Positions 5,938-13,011 of a stretch of DNA of 13,011 bases are shown piece by piece (positions within the stretch are counted from its first letter, which is position 1; each line of letters begins with the position of its first letter). The DNA lies in NCBI GenBank assembly GCA_002373775.1, contig DFJW01000041.1:1-13011 (forward strand), written 5' to 3'. The DNA comes from Ruminococcus flavefaciens (GTDB lineage Bacteria > Bacillota > Clostridia > Oscillospirales > Ruminococcaceae). A program made the translations under genes and the position numbers. The notes beneath the pieces were generated by a model, which was not told the DNA's origin, did not search any database, and saw only the letters and a list, made by a program, of their open reading frames with translations.

Positions 5938-7164
5938 TCAGACCTTGAAAATATTCTCTATCTGCCAGAATATGTCCAGTTCATATACTCCGAAGATCCG
6001 TGAGAACATGTAACTGAGCTGTATGATGACCGATATAATCAGCATCGGTGCTGAAAGTGCGATGGATGCTCCTCGTCTGCTCTGCATTGGAGTTGACGAC
6101 GGCAGCTTATCGGATGAGCGGAATATCATCAATGCTATCATGCCTATTATCATTATCAGAAGTGTACTGTAATACCTCGCTTCAACAGGATGCAGTGACC
6201 AGAGTATGGATACCGCTATGCTGAAGAAGTTGATAAACATGTGCACTATGATCGACGGTATTATGGAACCGTGCTTCTGTGTGATGTGGGCAAGGAATAT
6301 GCCGACGGAAAATGCTATCAGGAACTGCGGTATGTTCTTGTGCGCAAGTCCAAACATGAAAGCAGAAGCAAATACGCCGAATCTCTGGTTCGCTATCGAG
6401 AAGCCTTTCAGCAGCACTCCGCGGTAGAGCAGTTCTTCCGTCACAGGTGCTATAATAATAGTATATATGAGCGTGAGTGCCACGCCGAGATACGTCACCG
6501 AATTTCCGGCGGATATCGTATGTGTCGTGAACCTATAGTGATTGAATATATCCTCAACACCAAGTCCGAGAAGTCTTGCCGAAATGTATATGAACGAAGC
6601 AGCAAGGCAGTACTTGACTGCATTTCCGGCGCGGAATCCGTGAGTCTTCACCAGCTTCTGAGGAGATATCCCCATTGCTCTCATGCCTATCACGGCAGCA
6701 AGAACGTTGGAAACGATAAAGACAAGCATGTTCAGTGCTGCGGATATGGACGATGAATTGAAATAGTCATAGAGAGCGTAATCATCAACGCCCCTGTTGT
6801 GTGACTTCAGTGCAGCGAACACCTGCGACGACACAAGATTGCCGAGGATGTTGGAAATGAAGAACTGGAACAGTGCGCATACACCTGCTGTTCCGTAGAA
6901 AAAGCGCAGTCTCCGGCGTTCCTCATAGACAGGATCAAGAGGCATCCTGTATCCCGGACTGTCAAGCTGCGGGACTACTTTCCGGTAGTCCTCACGGTAA
7001 TTACTGTATTCTGTGGGATTTCCGAAGGGATCATCCGGATCGACCGCATCCTTCAGCGCCGCTTTCTTTTCGTTCTCTTCAAGTTCCCGCGAAAGCCGGT
7101 ATATCTCGTGGCTGAGTGCAGCGATATGCGCCCGCTGACGCTCGTTGCCGATATCATCCGTCAT
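5938..7164 (-). CDS. CPBP family intramembrane metalloprotease with cytoplasmic N-terminal extension
   Basis: The 408-residue product starts with about 85 hydrophilic residues. These include a possible short coiled coil (about 8-36) and an Asp/Pro/Tyr-rich part. Eight or nine membrane segments follow. The CPBP (Abi, Rce1-like) motifs are complete: EELLYRG (243-249), FGLAHKN with His275, and HMFIN with His308, the expected metal-binding and catalytic positions. Bacterial members act in peptide or bacteriocin processing, immunity or protein maturation; the substrate here is unknown. The gene overlaps the CorC-type gene by 11 bases, with GGAGG placed six to seven bases before its ATG, so the two are coupled. 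A strong terminator follows 24 bases after the stop. The soluble head is long compared with many family members and could be a regulatory or binding part. Confidence 0.88.
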   Translation of the reverse strand: MTDDIGNERQRAHIAALSHEIYRLSRELEENEKKAALKDAVDPDDPFGNPTEYSNYREDYRKVVPQLDSPGYRMPLDPVYEERRRLRFFYGTAGVCALFQFFISNILGNLVSSQVFAALKSHNRGVDDYALYDYFNSSSISAALNMLVFIVSNVLAAVIGMRAMGISPQKLVKTHGFRAGNAVKYCLAASFIYISARLLGLGVEDIFNHYRFTTHTISAGNSVTYLGVALTLIYTIIIAPVTEELLYRGVLLKGFSIANQRFGVFASAFMFGLAHKNIPQFLIAFSVGIFLAHITQKHGSIIPSIIVHMFINFFSIAVSILWSLHPVEARYYSTLLIMIIGMIALMIFRSSDKLPSSTPMQSRRGASIALSAPMLIISVIIQLSYMFSRIFGVYELDIFWQIENIFKV

Positions 7165-8437
7165 GACGTTCCTCCTCTCCGTTATCTTCCTCGTCTCCGG
7201 GACGAATTATCTCTATTATTACCTTGTCAACGGTCTGATCGCTGACTTCTGCGGCAGTGAGCCTGAAAACGCCGCTGTCGGCTGTCTCGCCTGCCTCCGG
7301 GATATGCTCCATTACGTCAGTCACCCAGCCGCCGACGGATGTGTAATCCGTATCCACAAGATCTTCGTCGAGCCCGAGCTGTTCAAGCAGGTCGCTTATG
7401 CTCATATCTCCCGGGACTTCGTATCTGTCTGCGCTTATGCGCACAGCACCGGCGTCTATCTCGTCATCCTCATCATAAATCTCGCCGACAAGTTCCTCGA
7501 TTATATCCTCAAGAGTCACTATTCCTTTTGTTCCGCCGTACTGGTCGATGACCACGGCAAGATGCACCTTTGAACGCTGCATGTCACGCATAGCTCCGCT
7601 TATCAGCTTGCTCTCGGATATATGCGGCACTTCCTGTATGATGTTCCGGATATCGCTGCCGCCTTCCACGAGCATCTTGAAAAACGCCTTGTTGGTTATG
7701 ATGCCGACGATATCGTCAAGGCTCTTTTCGTATACCGGAAGACGCGAATACATCTCTCGGCTGAAAAGATCTTTTATCTCGTCAATGGAGGCTCCGAGTT
7801 CAATGCCGACAACTTTCACGCGGGGGATGAGTATCTCGCTGACGGTTATCTCATCGAATTCCAGTGCGCTTTTCACAAGTTCGCTCTCCTGCTCCTCGAT
7901 GACGCCCTGTTCCTCTATCTCGTCGATCATATATTTCAGTTCATCTTCAGTTACGCTCGGAGCTGTATCCCCGCTGCCTGCAACTGCCGAAGAGAGCTTG
8001 TTGAGCGTCCACACGAAGGGTTTGAACAGTGTAACAAGCGCTGAAAGAGGCGAAGCAAATGCCAGCGCCAGTTTCTCCGCATTCTTTTTGGCGTATGATT
8101 TCGGAAGCACCTCACAGAATATGAGTACGATCACGGTTATCACTACTGTGGATATCGCTGCTCCGTTACTGCCGAAAAATTTGATGAACACAAGAGTGCT
8201 CACGGATGACGTAGCTATATTGACTATGTTGTTGCCTATAAGCACCGCAGTCAGTACTTCGTCAAAACGATTTGCAAGCTTCAGGGCTTTCGCCGCCTTC
8301 TTGCTTCCCTGCGCTTCATAGTTTTTGAGCCTGAGTTTGTTCACACTGGAATACGCAGTCTCCGTGCCTGAAAAAAGCGCGGAAAATACCATCATAATGA
8401 CGACAAGAACTATCCTGCTCACATCTGAATTGTCCAT
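7154..8437 (-). CDS. CorC/HlyC-type membrane protein (CNNM/DUF21 with CBS pair)
   Basis: The 427-residue product has the full architecture. A DUF21/CNNM membrane domain spans about 1-150 (FSGTETAYSSVNKLRLKN, LIGNNIVNIATSS, FCEVLPKSYAKKNAEKLA). A CBS pair spans about 202-315 (EILIPRVKVV, YSRLPVYEKSLDDIVGIITNK, AVVIDQYGGTKGIVTLEDIIEELVGEI). A CorC-HlyC domain spans about 330-415 (DRYEVPGDMSISDL, YTSVGGWV). The tail is acidic. Related bacterial and animal CNNM proteins take part in magnesium export, with the CBS pair sensing Mg-ATP. The hemolysin label is historical and does not show toxicity. The start at 8437 has an AAAGGA site five bases upstream and a good promoter just before it. It is first in a two-gene unit with the CPBP protease. 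Confidence 0.9.
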   Translation of the reverse strand: MDNSDVSRIVLVVIMMVFSALFSGTETAYSSVNKLRLKNYEAQGSKKAAKALKLANRFDEVLTAVLIGNNIVNIATSSVSTLVFIKFFGSNGAAISTVVITVIVLIFCEVLPKSYAKKNAEKLALAFASPLSALVTLFKPFVWTLNKLSSAVAGSGDTAPSVTEDELKYMIDEIEEQGVIEEQESELVKSALEFDEITVSEILIPRVKVVGIELGASIDEIKDLFSREMYSRLPVYEKSLDDIVGIITNKAFFKMLVEGGSDIRNIIQEVPHISESKLISGAMRDMQRSKVHLAVVIDQYGGTKGIVTLEDIIEELVGEIYDEDDEIDAGAVRISADRYEVPGDMSISDLLEQLGLDEDLVDTDYTSVGGWVTDVMEHIPEAGETADSGVFRLTAAEVSDQTVDKVIIEIIRPGDEEDNGEEERHDG

Positions 8438-8477
8438 ATGTATCCTTTCTTTTTTACTTTTATATGTAGTAACCTAT

Positions 8478-8506
8478 ATTTTACCACACTTTGCGGAATA
8501 TTGCAA
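8478..8506 (-). promoter_or_regulatory. Extended -10 promoter of the corC-CPBP unit
   Basis: TTGCAA (8501-8506) and TAAAAT (8478-8483) are 17 bases apart, with TGG just before the -10. The design matches the CapA promoter. It stands back to back with the promoter of the SGNH hydrolase gene, the two -35 boxes being 43 bases apart. Confidence 0.7.
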
Positions 8507-8549
8507 GCATAAATGTAAAAGCAGCCCCTGATGTGCATATATATTCCGC

Positions 8550-8578
8550 TTGACATCATGAAGAAAATGTTATATAAT
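8550..8578 (+). promoter_or_regulatory. Perfect consensus sigma-A promoter of the dockerin-SGNH hydrolase
   Basis: TTGACA (8550-8555), a 17-base spacer and TATAAT (8573-8578) match the consensus at all twelve bases. The start is expected near 8585, about 34 bases before the coding start. GGAGG at 8607-8611 is the ribosome site. Confidence 0.88.
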
Positions 8579-8618
8579 CAGCGTATGAGCACATAACCTT
8601 TTTAATGGAGGAAAAAAT

Positions 8619-9983
8619 ATGAAAAAAATTATCTCTGCGCTTATGGCTGCTGCCATAAGCCTTTCATCAGCCGCATTCCCGACTGTTTCTGCCGAGGATG
8701 CTGCAAGCAAGGACATCGTTATATTCGGTGACAGCATTGCCGCAGGCTACGGACTTGATCCTGCAAAGGAACACAACTACGGCGAGATATGCGCTGATTA
8801 TCTCGGATGCAATGTGAACAACTACGCCGTTTCGGGCGATACCACTTCCGACATGCTCGAAGTCATCGCAGGTCTTTCTGATGAAGAAAAGCAGACTGTT
8901 GCAGATGCAGGATATATCATCATTTCCATCGGCGGAAATGACCTCCTACACTACGCATCAAAGCAGATACTCAATTTCGCCGCTGCCAAAAAGCTGCTCA
9001 AAGAAGGATACACTGCTGCTGATATCCCGGAAGATCCGGACATCACTGACCTTATGTTAATGGTCTCTCTTACCGGCGAAGGAAGTCTCGGCGAATACGC
9101 TCAGAGCGGTATCAAAGCTGCTCTCGAACTCAACAGGGAACTCAGCCGTCTCTCAGCTAATCTGCGTATAAGTTCCGGTGACTACGAGGGCATTATCCCC
9201 AACAAGGTCATCCCGAATATCCAAACAGCCGTATCTCAGCTCCACGCTATCAATCCGGATGCCCGTATCATTATCCAGACCATTTATCAGCCCATACAGA
9301 TCGAGCAGTCATATGTCAATGAGAATTACGGTGAAGGTTCAAACTACGCAACAGTTCTCACCGCTATAAGAGAAAAATTCGAGGATATCCTCTCGGTTTA
9401 CAGCGACGGCATAAGCGGTATCGAATGGGCAGAAGTTGCAGATGTAAAGTATCAGTTCACTTCCCTTCCGGAAGGCGTTACACAGAACGACGCAAATCCG
9501 GGGCATGCAGCTTACTTCACTGATATACTCGCCCCCGATGACGAAAAGGACTTCCACCCCAACCAGCGCGGTCATGTCGCTATCGCTGCAACTATACTCC
9601 AGCAGATAGGCGACCTCCACGACGATACGGGAATGCTCACTGATACATTCAAGAATCTCGGTGATACTATCAGCTACCCGGGCATCGCACTCGACACTTA
9701 CAAGACAGTTGCAGGCAACTTCATTCTCGGCGATGTTACTTTCGACGGTGCTGTTGACGGAAGAGACGCTACCCGTGTGCTTATGGACTACGCTGATGTA
9801 TCCAGCGGAAAAGGGCCGTCACTCTCAACTCTCCAGCAGAAGGCAGCAAACATAAATCTCGACGAATTCAGCGACGGACGCGACGCCACACTTATACTGA
9901 GGTACTATGCTTACGCTTCTTCCGGCGGAACTATCTCTCCGGACGAATTCCTCGGCAATTACATGGAGTACAGTGACCTCTGA
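8619..9983 (+). CDS. Secreted SGNH/GDSL hydrolase with C-terminal dockerin
   Basis: The 454-residue product has a signal peptide (1 to about 25, MKKIIS, cleavage after VSA). An SGNH hydrolase domain follows. The nucleophile Ser39 is in FGDSIAAGYG, block II is in AVSGDTTSDML (Gly73), block III is GGND with Asn107, and the Asp311/His313 pair lies in DEKDFHPN. About 200 residues separate block III from block V, more than the roughly 100 usual in small family members, so a large insertion is present. Residues 372-440 form a dockerin with two loops (DVTFDGAVDGRDATRVLMDYA and NINLDEFSDGRDATLILRYY, each followed by an A-x-x-SSG-like turn). The enzyme is probably a cellulosomal esterase removing acyl groups from plant polysaccharide, but a lipase or thioesterase role cannot be excluded. 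The dockerin differs in type from that of ScaC, suggesting a different cohesin partner. A hairpin follows the stop. Confidence 0.88.
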   Translation: MKKIISALMAAAISLSSAAFPTVSAEDAASKDIVIFGDSIAAGYGLDPAKEHNYGEICADYLGCNVNNYAVSGDTTSDMLEVIAGLSDEEKQTVADAGYIIISIGGNDLLHYASKQILNFAAAKKLLKEGYTAADIPEDPDITDLMLMVSLTGEGSLGEYAQSGIKAALELNRELSRLSANLRISSGDYEGIIPNKVIPNIQTAVSQLHAINPDARIIIQTIYQPIQIEQSYVNENYGEGSNYATVLTAIREKFEDILSVYSDGISGIEWAEVADVKYQFTSLPEGVTQNDANPGHAAYFTDILAPDDEKDFHPNQRGHVAIAATILQQIGDLHDDTGMLTDTFKNLGDTISYPGIALDTYKTVAGNFILGDVTFDGAVDGRDATRVLMDYADVSSGKGPSLSTLQQKAANINLDEFSDGRDATLILRYYAYASSGGTISPDEFLGNYMEYSDL

Positions 9984-9995
9984 TGACCTGAAAAT

Positions 9996-10019
9996 ACGGA
10001 CGGCTGCAATGCCGTCCGT
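9996..10019 (+). terminator. Nine-pair hairpin between the SGNH hydrolase and CPBP genes
   Basis: ACGGACGGC and GCCGTCCGT pair perfectly around a six-base loop. Only a short TTT tail follows, then the ribosome site AAGGAG (10028-10033) of the next gene. I see no separate promoter for that gene, so this is likely a partial terminator or a 3' end stabiliser that lowers read-through. Confidence 0.6.
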
Positions 10020-10038
10020 TTCCTGATAAGGAGACTAT

Positions 10039-11043
10039 ATGAAAGACTTAAGACCATCAGTATTCAAAGAATCCGGTCGTTCCTATGCCGATAAGCGGCT
10101 GTGGGTGCAGATCATTCTGTTTCTGATAGTATTCATAGTTATATATCTGCTGGAAGCTGTCATCCCTTCGTTAGTAGCCATGCCGTTTATGCGGGAAGCG
10201 ATGAAGGAACACGGATATCTTGATGAAATCGGGAAATTTTCTTTTGCATCTTCGTTCCGGCTTTCTGAAGATATAATGGCAAAGCCGAAAGTGATGATAG
10301 TTTCGCTCATCTGCACCGTTTTCGGCACTCTTGCAAGCATCATCTACTGCCGGACTATCGAAATGCGGCATGTGCGTTCCATGGGAGCGAAAAAGAAGGG
10401 ACTTTTCCGGAGTTATTTCTTCGGACTCGCAATAGGTATCGTCCTGATGACCGCTATCACCATGCTGACGGTGGTAACAAAGGCAAATTCCATAGCCCTT
10501 TGCAGCAGCATAAACTATAGGCTGATACTGTTGTATCTTCTCGGATTCTTTATACAGGGCATGAGTGAGGAATTCATATTCCGCGGCTATCTTATGACAA
10601 CTGTCGGCGGCAGTCATCATTCAGCTGTTGCCGTCGGAATAAGTTCATTCGCTTTTGGAATGGCACACATCGCAAACCCCGGCATGAATCCGCTCGCCAT
10701 GTTCAATCTGATACTATTCGGAGTTTTCGCCGGATATTTCGTCATCCTCACAGACAATATCTGGGGTGCCTGCGCTATGCACTCGGTATGGAATTTCCTT
10801 CAGGGAAACTTCTACGGCATAAACGTCAGCGGCTCTGCTGAGACGGAATCTGTTTTCAGATGCACTCAGGAATCTTCCCACGGCTTCCTGACCGGAGGCA
10901 AATTCGGCATAGAGGGCAGCATTTTCACCACTTTCGTGCTTGCCGCCGCACTGACTGTCGTCTTCATAAGGATACGCAGATCCCCTGTTTACAGCGAAGC
11001 TGAAGACAAGCCCATAACCGTTAAATATGACACGGAAGACTAA
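10039..11043 (+). CDS. CPBP family intramembrane metalloprotease
   Basis: The 334-residue polytopic protein has its first membrane segment at about 22-47 and others at about 84-105, 124-146, 161-174, 195-210 and 219-237, with a last one near 287-304. The family motifs are complete: SEEFIFRG (176-183), FGMAHIANP with His210, and MHSVWNF with His248 and Asn252. Processing of membrane or secreted peptides is likely; the substrate is unknown. It is only distantly similar to the CPBP protein at 5938-7164, so a recent duplication is unlikely. AAGGAG lies five bases before ATG. It follows the dockerin hydrolase by 55 bases on the same strand and may be read from the same promoter through the intervening hairpin. 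A terminator follows the stop. Confidence 0.88.
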   Translation: MKDLRPSVFKESGRSYADKRLWVQIILFLIVFIVIYLLEAVIPSLVAMPFMREAMKEHGYLDEIGKFSFASSFRLSEDIMAKPKVMIVSLICTVFGTLASIIYCRTIEMRHVRSMGAKKKGLFRSYFFGLAIGIVLMTAITMLTVVTKANSIALCSSINYRLILLYLLGFFIQGMSEEFIFRGYLMTTVGGSHHSAVAVGISSFAFGMAHIANPGMNPLAMFNLILFGVFAGYFVILTDNIWGACAMHSVWNFLQGNFYGINVSGSAETESVFRCTQESSHGFLTGGKFGIEGSIFTTFVLAAALTVVFIRIRRSPVYSEAEDKPITVKYDTED

Positions 11044-11064
11044 ATCTGTTACCGGCACTCAGAT

Positions 11065-11106
11065 ATGCCCCGGAACGAAAGGAACATCGCTCCGGGACAT
11101 CGTTTT
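11065..11106 (+). terminator. Intrinsic terminator after the second CPBP gene
   Basis: An imperfect stem, ATG/CAT then CCCGGA/TCCGGG then CGA/TCG inside, spans 11065-11100 and is followed by CG and TTTT. It ends the SGNH-CPBP transcript ahead of the pckG promoter. Confidence 0.7.
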
Positions 11107-11143
11107 ATATATTGGTATGTTAAAAAAATATCACAGTCCGCTA

Positions 11144-11172
11144 TTGACAGCTTGACAGAAATAATATATAAT
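11144..11172 (+). promoter_or_regulatory. Perfect consensus sigma-A promoter of pckG
   Basis: TTGACA (11144-11149), a 17-base spacer and TATAAT (11167-11172) match at all twelve bases. A second TTGACAG copy sits inside the spacer at 11152-11158, eight bases after the first, too close to the -10 to serve as a -35. The expected start is near 11179. Confidence 0.88.
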
Positions 11173-11178
11173 AGTATC

Positions 11179-11302
11179 AGAGGTACGATTGTTTTTTTGA
11201 TCGTTCCTGCATCATACTGCCGCAAAAACGGTTTTTTTGTCCTTTTATCAGCCGTTCTGCACAGTATTGCTATGATAATTTTTATTAGGAGGTAATTATA
11301 AA
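11179..11302 (+). promoter_or_regulatory. Untranslated leader of pckG with two hairpins
   Basis: The leader of about 124 bases contains a small ACGAT/ATCGT hairpin (11185-11204) with a T7 run in its loop. A larger imperfect hairpin follows (11214-11267; ATACT/AGTAT, GC/GC, AACGG/CCGTT) with a second T7 run in its loop. AGGAGG at 11287-11292 lies ten bases before the start codon. No known riboswitch is recognised. Confidence 0.45.
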
Positions 11303-13011
11303 ATGTCACTGACAAAAAACCCTAACGTTTTAAAGTGGGTAGACGAGATGGTCGCTCTCTGTAAGCCTGATAAGGTTGTATGGATCGACGGCTCAAAGGA
11401 GCAGATCGACGCTCTCATCGAAGAGGTAACTTCTCTTCCCGATGACAGCTGGGACAAGATGTATAAGCTCAACCAGGAAAAGTACCCGAACTGCCTCTAC
11501 CACAGAACACGCGCTAACGACGTTGCCCGTGTAGAAGACAGAACATTTATCTGCTCTAAGGAAAAGTCCGGTGCTGGTCCTACAAACAACTGGATGGCTC
11601 CCGATGAGATGAAGGCTCTTCTCACTCCTATGTACGACGGCGTTATGAAGGGCAGAACAATGTATGTTATCCCTTATTCAATGGGACCGATCGGTTCTCC
11701 TCTCGCTAAGGTAGGCGTTGAGGTAACTGACTCTATCTACGTTGTTCTCAACATGAACATCATGACAAGAATGGGTAAGCAGGCTTTCGAGAACCTCGGC
11801 GATACCTCCGATGATTTCGTAAGAGGTCTCCACTCCAAGGCTGACGTTGATCCTGAGAAGAGATACATCGTCCAGTTCCCTGAAGAGAATACTATCTGGT
11901 CTATCAACTCTGCTTACGGCGGAAACGTTCTCCTCGGCAAGAAGTGCTTCGCACTCCGTATCGCTTCCTTCCAGGGTAAGAACGAGGCTTGGATGGCTGA
12001 GCACATGCTCATCCTCGGCGTTAAGAAGCCCAACGGTGATATCAAGTACATCACTGCTGCTTTCCCGTCTGCTTGCGGTAAGACTAACCTCGCTATGCTC
12101 ATTCCTCCGGAGGGATACAAGAAGGACGGCTATGAGGTATTCACAGTCGGTGACGATATCGCTTGGATGAAGCCCGGCAAGGATGGCAGACTCTACGCTA
12201 TCAACCCTGAGAACGGTTTCTTCGGCGTTGCTCCCGGAACAAACGCGAAGTCCAACTACAACGCTCTCGCTTGCACAAAGAACGGCGCTATCTTCACAAA
12301 CGTTGCTCTCGACAACAGCGACAATACTCCATGGTGGGAGAAGCTCACAGACAATCCGCCTAAGGACGCTACAGAGTGGAAGGGCACTAAGGTCGACGGT
12401 GAGGCTTATACTGCTGAAGGCAACAAGCTCGCTCATCCCAACTCACGTTTCACAGCTCCCGCTCAGAACTGCCCGTGCATCAGCCCTGAATTCAACAATC
12501 CTGAGGGTGTTCCGGTATCTGCTATCATCTTCGGCGGAAGACGTGCTACAACTGCTCCCCTCGTATATCAGTCATTCGACTGGACACACGGTACATATAT
12601 CGGATCTGCTGTATCTTCTGAGACAACAGCAGCAGCTACAGGTGCAGTAGGCGTTCTCCGTCACGATCCTATGGCTATGAAGCCGTTCATCGGTTACAAT
12701 GTTGGTGACTACTGGGCTCACTGGCTCGAAATGGGCGCAAGACTCGGCAGCAAGGCTCCTAAGATCTTCAACGTAAACTGGTTCAGAACTGACGACGAAG
12801 GCAACTTCCTCTGGCCCGGTTTCGGCGACAACATGAGAGTTCTCGACTGGATCATCAAGAGAGTTGACGGCGAAGTTGACGCTGTTGAGACTCCTATCGG
12901 ATTCCTCCCCAAGCCTGAGGATATCAACCTCAAGGGCATCGAGGACGAAGTTTCACCTTCTGCTCTCCAGAAGCTCCTCACTGTTGATAAGGACGAGTGG
13001 AAGAAGGAGAT
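11303..13011 (+). CDS. pckG: GTP-type phosphoenolpyruvate carboxykinase (C-terminus cut off by window edge)
   Basis: The frame runs open from ATG 11303 for 569 codons to the window end. The family is about 600 residues long, so only a short C-terminal part is missing. It is the GTP-dependent class: FPSACGKTN (254-262) with the active-site Cys258, the metal ligands His234 and Asp284, ARVEDRTFICS and AGPTNNWM near residues 75-98, RFTAPAQNCP, and IIFGGRR. The enzyme interconverts oxaloacetate and PEP in the cytoplasm. In fermenting rumen bacteria that form succinate it runs towards oxaloacetate, fixing CO2 and yielding GTP. Codon use is very even and narrow (AAG, CTC, GCT, AAC dominate), as in highly expressed genes, and the promoter is a perfect consensus. 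It appears to be a separate transcription unit. Confidence 0.96.
   Translation, partial: MSLTKNPNVLKWVDEMVALCKPDKVVWIDGSKEQIDALIEEVTSLPDDSWDKMYKLNQEKYPNCLYHRTRANDVARVEDRTFICSKEKSGAGPTNNWMAPDEMKALLTPMYDGVMKGRTMYVIPYSMGPIGSPLAKVGVEVTDSIYVVLNMNIMTRMGKQAFENLGDTSDDFVRGLHSKADVDPEKRYIVQFPEENTIWSINSAYGGNVLLGKKCFALRIASFQGKNEAWMAEHMLILGVKKPNGDIKYITAAFPSACGKTNLAMLIPPEGYKKDGYEVFTVGDDIAWMKPGKDGRLYAINPENGFFGVAPGTNAKSNYNALACTKNGAIFTNVALDNSDNTPWWEKLTDNPPKDATEWKGTKVDGEAYTAEGNKLAHPNSRFTAPAQNCPCISPEFNNPEGVPVSAIIFGGRRATTAPLVYQSFDWTHGTYIGSAVSSETTAAATGAVGVLRHDPMAMKPFIGYNVGDYWAHWLEMGARLGSKAPKIFNVNWFRTDDEGNFLWPGFGDNMRVLDWIIKRVDGEVDAVETPIGFLPKPEDINLKGIEDEVSPSALQKLLTVDKDEWKKE

Noticed and set aside
7548..8321. Plus-strand open frame of 257 codons opposite the CorC-type gene
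   Set aside because: The composition is Ser-rich and unstructured, as expected from the antisense of a biased gene, and no recognisable motif is present.
11678..12436. Minus-strand open frame of 252 codons opposite pckG
   Set aside because: pckG is certain on the plus strand; the antisense frame results from its narrow codon use.

Overview
The window looks like a chromosomal piece of a cellulosome-forming Ruminococcus, most likely Ruminococcus flavefaciens or a close relative. This is inferred from content, not from a database match. It carries a ScaC-type adaptor (one cohesin plus a C-terminal dockerin) directly followed by a secreted protein with a Thr-rich linker and a cohesin-like module. 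That is the known scaC-scaA order of the R. flavefaciens sca cluster. A dockerin-bearing SGNH esterase and a GTP-type PEP carboxykinase fit a fibre-degrading, succinate-forming rumen Firmicute. AGGAGG-like ribosome sites and TTGACA/TATAAT promoters agree.

Layout. Positions 1-8437 are all on the minus strand. In transcription order they hold: a CorC/HlyC-type membrane protein overlapping a CPBP intramembrane protease with an 11-base overlap, closed by a strong terminator; a GtrA-family membrane protein overlapping a tRNA-dihydrouridine synthase by 8 bases; a CapA-family lipoprotein with its own promoter; and then the cellulosome block, with scaC behind a long structured leader and the scaA-like gene running off the left edge. 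From 8550 onward the genes are on the plus strand: the dockerin-SGNH hydrolase behind a perfect consensus promoter, a second CPBP protease, and pckG (cut by the right edge) behind another perfect consensus promoter.

How the parts relate. ScaC is expected to dock onto ScaA cohesins and to offer a different cohesin to a second set of dockerin enzymes. The SGNH hydrolase is a plausible client of the complex, because its dockerin is of a different sequence type from that of ScaC. PEP carboxykinase would carboxylate PEP to oxaloacetate on the route to succinate. The other genes (tRNA modification, CorC, GtrA, CPBP, CapA) look like ordinary chromosomal neighbours.

The least explained element is the roughly 335-base leader of scaC, which has several strong stems and two possible promoters. 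No mobile element, CRISPR array, tRNA or rRNA was seen.
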